Of a stretch of DNA of 64,000 bases, positions 53,532 to 64,000 are shown piece after piece. The position numbers were made by a program, and so were the translations under genes. The DNA is from Acanthacorydalis orientalis (lineage: Eukaryota; Arthropoda; Insecta; Megaloptera; Corydalidae). The DNA lies in contig CM068317.1 in assembly GCA_034766995.1 (NCBI GenBank), forward strand, positions 7,472,501 to 7,536,500, read 5' to 3'. The notes under the pieces were generated by a model. It was not told the origin of the DNA. It was given only the letters and a program-made list of their open reading frames with translations, and ran no database searches. The stretch's first letter is position 1. Every line of letters starts with the position of its first letter.

Positions 53532-53587
53532 TTTCATCATCTTCTGATAAATTTTTAACAGTTAAAAAGATAATATAGATGATGAAA
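53532..53587. repeat. 56-bp hairpin
   Basis: The outer arms TTTCATCATCT and AGATGATGAAA (11 bp perfect) enclose an inner hairpin TTTTTAAC-A-GTTAAAAA (8 bp). The segment after it (GTCGAAATCG) recalls GACGAAACCG, which follows a similar TTTCATCT hairpin at 30141-30172. Confidence 0.65.
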
Positions 53588-54159
53588 GTCGAAATCGATT
53601 GTAAAAGAAACTAACTCATACATGACATCCAGAACAACCATAAACAGGAAATGCAAAATAACCCGTACAATATAAATTAAATTATATTAATACAATAAAA
53701 TAGTCATAAAATTTATACAAAAATAAACTATAATAAAGTTTATTGAAGAATGTTTTACCTCACTGCTTTATAAATAACACCGTTTTCTATGTCTTTATTC
53801 ATTATAAATTATTAAACTGTCATCTTAAAATACTTTTATTATTACTTCTACATTATTTCAAAGAATTGAGAAGTGTATTTTTTTGTATCACTATATCAAA
53901 TATACTTGAATATGACACAAGTACTGTAACTAGTCATGGAAGAAAAACGTAGATGATACAAAAGATAAAGATCAAAATATCACCACGTCTATGGATCCAA
54001 AGGTTCACATTCATAAAAACAAACAATTGTTATTTTAATTAAAAAGTATTTATTTTGAACATTTAAAATATATTAATTTAATAGAGAATTGAATATCAAT
54101 TAATAATTAATGATAAATATCCGACATATATTTCAGTCATTTAAATTACAAATAAATAA

Positions 54160-54212
<53 letters not shown>

Positions 54213-54231
54213 GATAGATAGATAGATAGAT
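54160..54231. repeat. (TA)n followed by (GATA)n
   Basis: About 20 TA units then five GATA units, directly before the pogo/Tigger relic. It is the only GATA array in the window. Confidence 0.95.
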
Positions 54232-54239
54232 ACTTAATC

Positions 54240-55175
54240 TTCGTAGAACACGCTCATTAGGTTCCTAAAAAAATCCGTTTTATAAAAATTCGTGTTATAC
54301 GACACAAATAGCTAGGACAAAAAACAGGGTTAATTCCAAAAATTAACAAAACTATACTATTTTCTTTTTATGAATAAGAGAAATATGTTTATTAAAACAA
54401 TCAATAATTGATTAATAGTATTTACATATTTTATTAAGTTATTTCTTTATTCTTCTTAACTAATGAACACTATTTAATGAGGTCATTTTCTTTCTGGAAA
54501 TATATCGTTAATTTCTGATTCTAGCTTGATTATAGCATTTTGATTTCTATGCTTTACTTTTTGCAAAAAATCTGTTATTTTCTGTTGTTTGCCTATACCT
54601 AAGAGATCTTCATAAATTTTGTTGAATGGAGTTTAACATTTGTGAAATTCTCTTTTAAATTTCGTAGTTCTTTCAATGGAAGGATTTGCTTTTAGAAAAT
54701 AGAACTGCAATTATTCGTCTAAATTTATGCCTTTCTGTATGCTTTTTTAGGATAAATTTTGGAACTTTAGCATTTCTATCTATGTTATCACCCTCTGAAT
54801 TATTTTAGTTTATTTCAGATGCCTTTTTCATCAAATTTGCTTCATCAGCCTCTTCTTCCACCAGTATTTCTTGAATATCTTTAGAATTTATATTTTTTCA
54901 ACTGTCATTTATTGATAACGGCTTTATTTCTTTGATGGATGAAGATATAAGATTATGATAGTCCAAAATTTTAAAGATTTTCCATGTCTCCATGACTTTG
55001 ATATGATGACTCCATGCTTGTCGTCGACTTTATTTAAAAACTATTGTAAATATTCCCTGATGTAACCGTGTTAAAGCAAAATCGTGTTATAGGAATGCCG
55101 TATTGTACGGAAATTTTCTCAATTCTCGAACCGTGTTAGAACGAAACCGTGTTTAAAAATGTCGTGTTATATGGG
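54240..55175 (-). mobile_element. pogo/Tigger-like DNA transposon relic
   Basis: About 0.94 kb lying between two (TA)n tracts. Both ends carry repeated CGTGTTA words: TTCGTGTTATACGAC near 54290 on the left, and five on the right between 55066 and 55170 (AACCGTGTTAGAACGAAACC near 55129). Tandem motifs of this kind (CGTTATAACG-like) mark the subterminal regions of Tigger elements. The interior holds the C-terminal part of a matching transposase on the minus strand. Exact termini are uncertain; the TA target of this superfamily is hidden by the flanking TA repeats. Confidence 0.55.
54490..55010 (-). pseudogene. Tigger/CENP-B-like transposase C-terminal fragment
   Basis: Minus-strand pieces appear in the order of a Tigger C-terminus: METWKIFKILDYHNLISSSI (start near 54994), NSKDIQEILVEEEADEANLM, then LKANPSIERTTKFKREFHKC, a stop, TPFNKIYEDLRYRQTTENN, and in the next frame GKQQKITDFLQKVKHRNQ to a stop. 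The KQQKITDFL end corresponds to the RQTSLLSYF-type tail of Tigger proteins. The helix-turn-helix and DDE catalytic domains are absent. At least three stops or shifts show that it is dead. Confidence 0.55.
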
Positions 55176-55180
55176 CTTTA

Positions 55181-55182
<2 letters not shown>

Positions 55183-55224
<42 letters not shown>
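55183..55224. repeat. (TA)n microsatellite, left flank of insertion
   Basis: 21 TA units immediately left of the element at 55225-55542. Confidence 0.95.
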
Positions 55225-55234
<10 letters not shown>

Positions 55235-55541
55235 TGTCGTAGGCGAAGTCCGACGAACAGACAAAGTCCAACTTTACCTAGTCATAGTCTGACTTTGCCC
55301 GGTCACCCTCAGTTAAATTCCGAAATAGAACCTCTACTCAGGGCTGTATACCTGCGCTTAGTCGGGTCAAAAAAGAAAGAGGGTAATCGTGAGGTTGAGA
55401 ATGATAGTAAGGGTGAAGGTAAGGGTAAATCTGTGGCTGAAGATGGTTTAATTTGAATTTTATAAATCAGGATATAAAGTGACTAGTCAAAATCGGACTT
55501 TGACTGACTGCGGCCGGGTAAAATCGCACTTTGGTGACAAC

Positions 55542-55542
<1 letters not shown>
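55225..55542. mobile_element. Foldback/MITE-type element inserted in a (TA)n tract
   Basis: A 318-bp, clearly less AT-rich block with TA arrays at both sides. Its ends are imperfect inverted repeats: CAGACAAAGTCCAACTTTAC, then CTAGTCA, on the left (about 55257-55284) matches CAGTCAAAGTCCGATTTTGA, then CTAGTCAC, on the minus strand of the right end. Further out, GTCGTAGGCGAAGTCCGA (left) faces GTCACCAAAGTGCGATTTTA (right). The middle (55330-55450) is unrelated and holds a GGGT(A/G)A-rich run. No open frame spans it, so it is non-autonomous. Its fresh look suggests a fairly recent arrival. Confidence 0.6.

Positions 55543-55634
<92 letters not shown>
55543..55634. repeat. (TA)n microsatellite, right flank of insertion
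   Basis: About 45 TA units with a few CA interruptions. Confidence 0.95.
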
Positions 55635-55638
<4 letters not shown>

Positions 55639-56329
55639 TTCAAATACGACTTTTCTTCAAAAGGTTCACATAAGAATGTATTAAACTAATTAAAATAAAC
55701 TCTTTAAAAATTAAAATTTCTTACTCTTGTTAATTTTAAATGCATTGAAATACCATTTTTTTGACAAATAATCATTTATCATCGACCATACAAAAACGTA
55801 TACAACACATAATGCTATTGAGGATTTACTTATTTATATCTCACCTTAACTATTTAATAAACAAATATGTAATATTTACATATATGTGCTGGATTATTAT
55901 CATTTTTGTTTGTAAATGGTTAAACATTATTATCAAACTGAGAAAAGATATTTTTTTACTCTGTGTAAGATATTATGCTATTTTTAAGGTTTTTTGTTCA
56001 TCTAAACTTCATTTTCAACTTAAAAGTACATGTGATTAATTAAAAATGAGTAATTTATTTTCAGATACATAAATCATTGTTGTAATTCATAAACTACATT
56101 AAATCGTATGAAATATGCATAAATAAAACTGAGAACAGTAATAAAAAGTAATTATATTTTTTGTTTGAAATTCATTTTCGATCTTCGCAGTAGAACAAAC
56201 TTCGTTATATTATAATTATGACAAAATTATACGAACAGAAAATTAATCTAGTTATTTTCAAGAAAAAAGGAACTTAATATCGTAACGAAAAAGAAAAAAA
56301 TAACTAATACATACATAATATAACATTTC

Positions 56330-56710
56330 CATTCGAAACGTCGTATCTGAACTAGAATATAACAGCGTCGATGTTGCGGCGCTTGTCGGACGTAAGAAGT
56401 GGGAGTTAGATAGGGCTCGAAAATAGACTTTATTCATTTATTCGGTACGCTGTCACATTTGAAATATGACTGCAGCGGCCGTAGTGACAACGGACCAAAC
56501 TCGTTTCGAAGCTTTCGGTGCAGCTTTCACTACATGTGAAGCTTTTACATTACATAGAGAGACGCTTTGCTCTTTTACATTTTGGAACAGTTTGCATGTG
56601 TCGGGGTTAGTGCGGATTTACATTTTAGTTTGTTCGCAATACTCGTTTATTATTAGTCCTCATAAAAACATACGCGTTTTCGTTTTAACTTCCGTTATTA
56701 TATTAGTCAT
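56330..56710 (+). promoter_or_regulatory. CG-containing island, candidate promoter/first exon
   Basis: About 380 bp with many CG dinucleotides (AACAGCGTCGATGTTGCGGC near 56361). An ATG at 56466 in fair context (GAAATATGA) opens an 82-codon frame, MTAAAVVTTDQTRFEAFGAA, then FTTCEAFTLHRE; the second half turns hydrophobic and is not convincing. The first 35 codons could be a coding first exon, but I see no matching donor with confidence and recognise no family. It could also be a regulatory element. Confidence 0.3.
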
Positions 56711-56766
56711 TTAAAGTTTTTATGTTTTTGTTTTTTAATTTACGACTTTCAAATTTAACATATGTA

Positions 56767-56769
<3 letters not shown>

Positions 56770-56818
<49 letters not shown>
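56770..56818. repeat. (TA)n microsatellite
   Basis: About 24 TA units. Confidence 0.95.
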
Positions 56819-56823
<5 letters not shown>

Positions 56824-58099
56824 AGAAAAGGAAAGAAAACTTGTATAACTATATTATAAACTGCTTTTTTATTACAAAAAAATTAGATAAGTTCAAATAT
56901 ATTAATAAAATTTAAATAAATTTAGGATAATTTCATTTGCTTTGCATAATAAAATATAATACAACTATTAATATACGGAATGAAAATATTAAAATATTAT
57001 AAAATAGTCAAATTTAAAAATAAATATTTATTCTAGAAATAAAATCTAAATAATAACTTAGCAATGCAAAAAACGTTTAAAGAAACAGTTCACCTTCTAA
57101 CTGCCTTTTTTGACACTTTATTGAAGATTATCTGATGAGCAGTAACTATTTAATTCCTTAGATAACTACTAATAATAAAATTTAATCGTATTTTACCAAT
57201 AAATCCGAAGTAATAAAATCAGAAACCACGAAATCTCTTGAGAATAATACTTATTTCAATCCGTTAACGTAAAATAATTATTACATGAAACCATTAATTT
57301 TTGATATCAGAAATTAAGAACTTCGTACTATTTAATCTCTATGGACATTTTAAATATACCTAAATAAATTTGATAATATACCTTATGAAATATATACCAA
57401 AAATAAACCTAATATTTTTTCTTTTTTTTTAAAAAAAAACGAGACAAATTAATCTTTATAACTATATAAACCAGACACATAATTTCATTTTAACTCTTTG
57501 TTTCAAAAATTAATTACGAAAAAATCAATTAAGAATTCACCAGTGTACTAACTTGTTTATATGAGAATACTATCTGGTCTATGAGCGGACAATATAAGCA
57601 ACACATATGCTGGCAAGTTCCATGGGAAAACAAATTAGTTGATTCGCACAGAAAGTTCTTCTTTTTAACTCTGATTTTCAGTAATATTCCAAACTAGTAA
57701 CAATTATATATTAGAGTTAATTCATCAATTAATTGTTAACGCCTTAAGTGTTTTGTTTTATTTAGAGAATATGCACTGGTGTGTTTAATTATTTCTTGGC
57801 GATGACGAGTGTACTCAACTAAAACACAATAAATGCACTTGCTGTAAAGAGTTGAGTTAAATTAAAACTAAATTATAAATTTTTTTGGTTATTTCTTTGA
57901 ATTTTTTTTAATTTTATTGGTAACTAATTCACAAATCGTATTTCATTACTATTTGTTGCCACTTATTTTTTAATCTTGATTCTTGTTTAAAATTTAGCCG
58001 ATATTCCAAATATTACTCAGCATATAAATTAGTTAACTTCATTTTTTTGTTTAGTAAGTCATAATCTAAAAATTTTTTCATCTAAAACACACATTTGGT

Positions 58100-58540
58100 T
58101 TTTGACGAATAGGGAAAAATGGTTCTTAAATCATTATTGTCTTTGACTGAAGGACCTCCACGTCCCTCACGACTCCTCATTATCAAGGCTTTCGTTTCCA
58201 TTACGAAATTTTTGGAACCAGTGTTAAGCTATACGTTTATCAATTAACTTTTCGACAAAAAAAAATTTTATATTCAGAGTAGTTTCTGTTGCTTTACATA
58301 CCAATTTAAACTTATACAACCAAAATGGAACGAATTTGCTTTTTTCCATGATTAATTTAAGAGATTATTATCCAACAATACCAAAGAATAAAAATAATAG
58401 ACATAACCTGAAATCAGTTGTGCTAATTTCATCATTTACAATGATGTATCCCATGACGATAACAATAGATAACGGTAACTAAAAAAATCGGCGCCAAACT
58501 TAAAATGATAAAAACCGTAATTATTTTTACACTAAGCTAA
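58100..58540 (-). mobile_element. Group B mariner 5'-end fragment
   Basis: The right-hand ITR on the minus strand reads TTAGCTTAGTGTAAAAATAA, with TA at 58541-58542. The next 190 bases match the 5' leaders of the 25059 and 46344 copies (shared GTTATCGTTATCTTTTGTTA-like segment). The coding part follows and is cut off near 58100, where homology is lost; the 3' half is missing. Confidence 0.85.
58130..58349 (-). pseudogene. Group B mariner transposase N-terminal fragment
   Basis: ATG at 58349 opens MEKSKFVPFWLYKFKLVCKA, then TETTLNIKF, a stop after KRIA, HWFQKFRNGNESLDNEE, and after a frameshift a GPSVKDNNDLRTIF-like linker. Of the four group B copies it has the most intact first helix-turn-helix. 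Confidence 0.8.
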
Positions 58541-58689
58541 TAATGAAAAATAAAGTTCGTACATTCACTTAGTGTTTTGAAGAATAAAAAATCATTTATG
58601 ATTAAGTTAACATTGAATAATTTTTATTTTGTAATTTTTAAAAGTGATTTTCAACTGGAATAAAATTTTAATTATCTGATGTTTACAGC

Positions 58690-58751
<62 letters not shown>

Positions 58752-58753
58752 AT
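58690..58753. repeat. (TA)n microsatellite with TAAT breaks
   Basis: A TA array with two one-base phase shifts. Confidence 0.94.
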
Positions 58754-58924
58754 GTCTACATCATCGTTGAAAAACTTGTTATTTATATCAAATAAAAAGT
58801 GAAATGAAAAATACATATACAAAAATTGAAAAGAAATCAATTAATGAATACATGACTTGATAGACTATTTCCAAATTATACTGAGTATTTTTGAAAAAAA
58901 AATGTTTTTCACGTTACTCGCAAA

Positions 58925-59400
58925 TCAAAAAATGATGTTCACCTTGAAATATCTCATTTAAAAACCATGACGAATGGTTGAATAACGCGGCAAAGAACGA
59001 TTATCCGAAAAACAAACCAAGCTTTCGACAATGCGTAAAAAACTGGAACAAGAAAAGAACAAATGCGACGACGAGCACTAACAATTTACAAATATTCATT
59101 CCGTCATTAAATCCAAAATTCATTGTCGTCAAACAAAAACCGACGCGCCGCTCTCACTTTTACTTATTGCCATTCGTGTTTCTTCTACGCTCATAACAAA
59201 TGCTCCACATGAACGGATGAAATGGAGCCAAAGACTGAACTGTATATATGTCGACGATGTTCGCTGTTCTCTATATACACGTTTTTGTCAATTTTCTTCA
59301 CTTTCAGACCGTCTACGATGAAGTCTGGGGGTGTGCGTGTACAGAGTGGTCGATTAAACATGAGTGACATGCACATATTCACATATGAAATTTAGCATGT
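58925..59400. other. Less AT-rich island, unassigned
   Basis: About 475 bp with scattered CG dinucleotides (ATAACGCGGCAAAGAACG near 58981, CGACGCGCCGCTCTC near 59141). A plus frame at 58978-59196 (basic, NAAKNDYPKNKPSFRQCVKN) and a minus frame at 59191-59382 are open; I recognise neither. The basic, lysine/asparagine-rich start of the plus frame is as much a product of composition as of coding. Confidence 0.28.
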
Positions 59401-60560
59401 CGTTTTTCAACATCTTACTCGACAAAAAATATCCGGTTGTACGCGTATGTGTTTGTTGTTTTTTTTTAACAAGTCTTCAAATACACATCGTTTTAGGTTG
59501 ATTTACTGTGATATGTTTTCTCATTTAAGCTTAAAATGTTGTTTTTCATTTTAACATGTTTTTTATACACATCTTTAATCTTCAATTTAGATTTATATTA
59601 TTTATCCCAGCCATTTTAATTGTCGAACTGGGCTTCTTTCATTTATATACATTATTTTTATCAAAAATTTCAAATTCGTAGCACTTTATAAACTATTTTT
59701 AAACTTTTCAAGAATCATTTGTATAGCATTAATTAATCTGTGATTCTAATTAAGTAATTATTTCGAAAAATATATTTCTAAACTGATTAACATGAAGTTT
59801 CCTTTTATTTTTTTTAAATATTTCCATAGAAATAATTTTGGGAAGGTAGTTATAAAAATTATTTTTTATAGAAATAAAATTTAATGCTTTCTATTTACAT
59901 GTAAAAGAAATCTTTTTAGTACTTTATTCTTTCCTGATTAATATTAATAATAGTGAATTATCAGTATTCATAAATCTAACTATTTAAAAATATCTTTTAA
60001 ATACATTTTGAAATAAAATTAGCACTTTTATTTATTAACTAGTATATAGCCCGTTAAAATTGACAGGAACATAGAAAGAAACATAGGAAAAAACTGTTTA
60101 TTGGATTTTACGAGACAATATATTTAAACATAAAAAATATCTAAGAACGAAACTTAATCAATTAAACTATAAACTTATTCATTGTGAAAATTTCCTTATA
60201 CACCGCATTGGCTAGATGGTGGCAGACGGCCAGGTTGCGGACAAAGTGATGAGAAATTTAGGTTTTTATTAAGAAAATGATTTAGCTATTATATTTAATT
60301 ATTATACTTATAAAAAATGCATATTTTCTATGCTTGTCATTCTCAACTTTTAAAAAATCAATCATAAATTAATAATTCTAAGAGTAAATTGAAATTTACA
60401 TAATATTTTTCTCTTTTCTTTCATTATCAAATCTATTTTGTTAAAACTACTAAATTCTTTGAAAGCGTTTCAAAAAAGGAATAAAAATATGATTATATTA
60501 AAAGAGAATAAAAGTATTATTGTATTTTATTTTATCTATATCATTGATCCTATATCCTGG

Positions 60561-60605
60561 TGATCTTCATCCTTTTTTTGTCCAATTCCAAAAAAAGGAA
60601 GATCA
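60561..60605. repeat. 45-bp hairpin
   Basis: TGATCT, a 3-base bulge and TCCTTTTTTTG pair with CAAAAAAAGGA and AGATCA around an 8-base loop. Confidence 0.6.
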
Positions 60606-61682
60606 TTAGTGGAAAAAGATAGTTTAAATTATATGAAATATTTCTCTTCTATTCTTTATTATTGAATTAAATCATTTTTTATGGCAATTATGGTTTTCTT
60701 TACTAAAAGTCACGGAAATATCTTATAGAAAATCTATAAAAAATAAAAATATTTTTTCTTGATATTGACAAGGAAGATTTATTTTTAAATTCGTACATTT
60801 TTTTTCATACATTTTTCAATACAATTTTTATACATTTGTTATAAGTATGTGCTGATTGGAAAATAAGTAGCCAGTAGTGCTTCTATACGACGAGGCACTC
60901 TTTATACTGTTTTATACTTTTATTTTCATCACTGGGCTACTGTGCCATATTTTAATAAGAGTCCTTAAAAATCTAATAGACTCACTTAAAATTTTCTCTT
61001 TCATAGGATTTAAGATAAATTTGTAATACAAAATTAAAGTGTAATCGATAGTACTTAATTTTTAGGTTTACTGTTTCACAATACATTATATCATGTTTGT
61101 ATCCCGAAAAATAGATTTGTTGCATTGTGTACTCATTTGAGTTTTAATCAAAAATAAGTCAACCTATGCATAGATCTCAAGACCAGTTTGCACCAGATTA
61201 GAAATATCTGTGATTTTATTAATAAAAAACTAAAACAAAACTAAATTAGAAATAATAATTTCATTCTAAATTAAAAGTTAATCTTATTTAAGAACTAATT
61301 ATAATTTCACCAATATTTCTAGTTGGTGTTCCATGTATTAATAACTGATACTATTATTTTTTTTTTGTTTGTACCCTTTTTATTTTTCATGTTAACACGA
61401 CACAATAAATAAATTTAAGCCATCCTTAACTAAACATTTTTTTTCAATAATAATAATATAAATTCTTCTTGCATGTCTCAGTCATACCTTGCTAGTTTAA
61501 TTTTATAAAATAATTGGTCAAGATAACCATTCAAACTGATTGTCTGTTTGATGTCAGGCTACTAGGTGCATCTTTTGACAGAAAAATCAAAATAAATTTA
61601 TATTCAAGTAATGGAAACTATGAATTATTGAGTAGTCATAAAACCTAACATTTCTGTATCTATTTGTCTATCTATCTAATTA

Positions 61683-61685
<3 letters not shown>

Positions 61686-61720
<35 letters not shown>

Positions 61721-61744
61721 ATGTGTGTGTGTGTGTGTGTGTGT
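61686..61744. repeat. Compound (TA)n(TG)n microsatellite
   Basis: About 15 TA units followed by about 12 TG units, the same order as at 20944. Confidence 0.95.
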
Positions 61745-63242
61745 AAGTTTATACGTATGTGTATGGTGTAATAGATTATAACTTTATATGGATAAGACAT
61801 AAATATTGTTTAAAAATATAAAATATGATGAATTTTAAAGGTTATAAAATTTGTCAGTAAGTACAGAACTGTGTTTCATTTTAGTGTAATTGAAAATTAT
61901 GCGGTAATATAAAGTCAGCTATTACTACTGAATTGTATTTTGAATAGTTACGGCAGTTTTATCAGTGGATTTATGACACAATAAAATTCTGAAAACTACA
62001 ACATTATTTAAACACTGCGTTATAAAAGTTGGAAATGGCGACAGTTAACTGTTTTAAATGAAATATGTAGAAACTTTAATTTTAAAGATAATATGTGAAC
62101 TATCGATAATGATAATATAAACAAGGATATTATCATATAAATTTTCTCATTTTCTTTATAAAACAAACTTTTTTAATAACCAGTAAAACATTGTTAATAA
62201 ATATTGAATATAAAATGAAAATAGTTAGTATGGTAAATATTCAGATTAAATTTTATAAAAAAGAGAAAATAAGATAAAAATAAATACTAAACTATTTACA
62301 TATTTCTGCTCTAATTATTTCATTTTTATCAATTTTAAATAGTCTATCCTTCCAGTATTAGCTGCAAATAATACAACTATTTTTATGAATTATATCTGAA
62401 GATATTTTTTTTGTCATTCGTACCAAAAATAAACAATCATGTTTTTCATCCAACAGTGAAATTGTTTTTTAAAAATATCAAACTGTCACTAATTTATTCA
62501 ATAAAAATCAAATAAAACTTCATTTCAACATAACCGTTTGTTTAAAATGAATATTCAATACAATAATAAAAAAAGTTTTAAACATATAAACCAATATTGT
62601 GTGTTCTACTAAAGAGAGAATAATTTCATATTTTTATTTATAAACTCAATAAAGTGTATTTTATTTCATATCAGTTAAAGCAAATTGCTGAAACAACATT
62701 AATATTGTATTGAAATATATCACTTGATAAATTTATATTTTGATACTATTTGAATATAAAAGAGAAAAAGATTTAAGAGAAATACAATTAATATAGAATA
62801 CAGAGTGAATTTTATAATATTTTTTTATGATTATAATATAAATGCTTTATCAAAAAATAACTAAAATTATTGTACGAGTATTTTATATAATTTAGTTTAG
62901 AATTTTTACTGTATCTGTTAAATTATATTTTATTCAGTAATTTGATTTTTATATTATAAATACTAAATTATTATGGAACACACGATCTTTTACATAATGA
63001 CTTATAACAGTAATATGTATCTAAGAGTTTCTAACGAATATAAATTATTATAATAAATCTCTTGATACTCAAAAAGTCGATACAGACTGATCCTTATAAG
63101 TCTTGAATGAAGACAAATTACATGTTATAGAGATGTATTACACAAGTTAGCTAATCTCTGTAAACCTCAAGTAGAGGAAAGCCATTTAGATATAATTCTT
63201 ATTGCGGATTTAAAATATACATTTTGTAATGATCTCAGAAGT

Positions 63243-63288
63243 TAATAACCTTAGTTGTCGACGCGCCCTTAAGCCTCAAGTAACCAAT
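63243..63288 (-). repeat. Motif M, left part well preserved
   Basis: On the minus strand reads GAGGCTTAAGGGCGCGTCG, then ACAACTAAGGTTATTAAC. The first 30 bases are close to the consensus of the other copies; the GCGCCC end has decayed. Confidence 0.58.
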
Positions 63289-63799
63289 TTTCTAAGAAGC
63301 AAATGTAAAAATTATTAACAATACATTAACATACATTAATAACAATATATTCTGCACATGACTGTAAATTGGCGCTGAAGAAAACATTAAGCAATTTACT
63401 ATTAGATAAACACGTATTTCATAGATAAAAAGTTACGGAGCTATTTTGTAATTATATATTTTTTCTAGATATCAGTTCTGTTTCTCAATACGTACTTTAA
63501 TTGTAATTATAAATTATATAAGAAAAATGTGTTTGCTTTTTGAAATTATAATTATTTATGTTAAAAAATGTAGTATTTGTCATCTAAATAATACAATGGG
63601 CGCTGGTAAAATTAATATGTATTTTGTTTGTAATAAGCATTAACATATATGTGGATCGTTTGATAAGTTTAGTAAATTTCTATGATGTAGCACCACCATT
63701 CATATGGTTACGTTACAGATATGAAATTTAACTTTTCAAACTACTATAGGCGAATTTTTATCCAGAAGCGACGCATTGTTCGCGTTCTACAAATGTTTG

Positions 63800-64000
63800 A
63801 AGTGAACATTATAGCAATTGCCTCAAAAGTGAAAAAAACAAGCAGGCCTCTTTCGATTGGGCGTTGATTTGACACCGTGGATGAAATATGGATCCACCAC
63901 CTACATACCTGAGTTTAAGCAACTGTCAAACCAGTAGACATTGACTGGTAAAAGTGCGCCGAAGAAGGAGAAGACCGTTTTATCCACTGGAATGTGATAG
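63800..64000 (+). pseudogene. Mariner transposase fragment of a fourth type, cut by window edge
   Basis: Plus-strand pieces read NCLKSEKNKQASF, then TVDEIWIHH (the TVDETWIHY block around the first catalytic Asp), and after a frameshift PEFKQLSNQ, a stop, TLTGKSAPKKEKTVLSTGM. These correspond to consecutive blocks in the middle of an irritans/mauritiana-like mariner transposase. The Asp is present, but frameshifts and stops make it a pseudogene. No ITR is visible upstream. The rest lies beyond 64000. Confidence 0.7.

Larger units (their letters stand above)
47211..54239. other. Long AT-rich stretch without recognisable gene
   Basis: 7 kb, the emptiest part of the window; 48100-51700 is almost featureless. 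A plus frame at 47808-48080 has an inner Met (MKIYTGTLLIAFFLVSVPLS) that looks like a signal peptide, followed by GCFYGC, but nothing else supports a gene. A less AT-rich patch at 52380-52560 contains an open frame of unknown nature. Confidence 0.5.
55635..58099. other. AT-rich sequence around a less AT-rich island
   Basis: Frame 55761-56039 (92 codons, hydrophobic) has the local composition and is probably chance. Apart from the island at 56330 and a TA tract, nothing is recognised. Confidence 0.45.
58541..63799. other. AT-rich sequence without recognisable gene
   Basis: Apart from the items listed separately, nothing is recognised. About 60040-60260 has TAGCCCGTTAAAATTGACAG and a less AT-rich tail (GGCTAGATGGTGGCAGACGG near 60210), possibly an old repeat. 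Another patch at 60845-60960 is similar in composition. Confidence 0.45.

Noticed and set aside
53540..53590. CTGATAA and GATGAAAG around the 53532 hairpin as a hammerhead ribozyme core
   Set aside because: The conserved CTGANGA is not matched, and GAAA does not directly follow stem II, so the core cannot form.
55761..56039. 92-codon hydrophobic plus-strand frame as a membrane protein gene
   Set aside because: Hydrophobic residues follow from T-rich codons; composition does not differ from the flanks and no family is recognised.
60040..60260. Repeat beginning ACTAGTATATAGCCCG
   Set aside because: It recalls short ends seen in some insect repeats, but no second copy, terminal repeat or boundary is visible in this window.

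Overview
This is a very AT-rich, non-coding stretch of a eukaryotic nuclear genome, most likely an arthropod and probably an insect. The evidence is the absence of long open reading frames, the crowd of (TA)n microsatellites, and relics of mariner, pogo/Tigger and piggyBac-type transposons. I could not recognise a single intact host gene. Almost every open frame above 60 codons is either a (TA)n tract read as alternating Tyr-Ile or a chance frame. The window is best read as intergenic or deep intronic sequence: a transposon graveyard broken up by more than fifty dinucleotide tracts.

The recognisable content is mobile. Mariner-like elements (MLEs) form at least four groups. Group A has ITRs starting TTAGGTTGGTAGAAAAATAA and lies at 169-728, 3178-3290, 15824-16392 and 41565-42006. 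Group B has ITRs starting TTAGGTTGGTGTAAAAATAA and lies at 25059-26200, 37448-37649, 46344-47210 and 58100-58540. Single fragments of two other types lie at 42540-42796 and 63800-64000. All are dead, with frameshifts, stops, internal deletions and lost catalytic residues. The ITRs of A and B resemble those of the cecropia/Hsmar1-MADE1 type. Other mobile remains are a pogo/Tigger-like relic (54240-55175), a TTAA-flanked piggyBac-type MITE (30515-30827), a foldback-type insertion lying inside a (TA)n tract (55225-55542), a probable tRNA-derived SINE (4137-4430) and a decayed gene with a DUF7869-like GHSFLxxDRDFG signature (7220-7960).

Several repeat families show up only by comparing the window with itself. 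R1 has two nearly 390-bp copies at 12353 and 27593 and an inverted fragment at 37650. M is a short motif with self-complementary ends (GGGCGC ... GCGCCC), found at five places. R2 is an AT-rich repeat with about five copies. A pair of structures bounded by inverted repeats lies at 29605-30345 and 30405-30945, the second carrying the piggyBac MITE. Perfect palindromes lie back to back at 45705-45790, and further hairpins at 34682, 53532 and 60561.

A handful of islands are clearly less AT-rich than their surroundings (about 3.3, 8.7, 14.7, 28.7, 33.3, 44.9, 56.3 and 58.9 kb). They carry no recognisable protein. They are the best places to look for first exons, promoters, enhancers or unclassified repeats; the one at 44.9 kb has a full CRE palindrome and several half-sites. 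I found no CRISPR array, rRNA, convincing tRNA gene or operon, and no clear undescribed system. The most promising unexplained signals are the M motif, R1, the paired inverted-repeat structures and the tandem palindromes.
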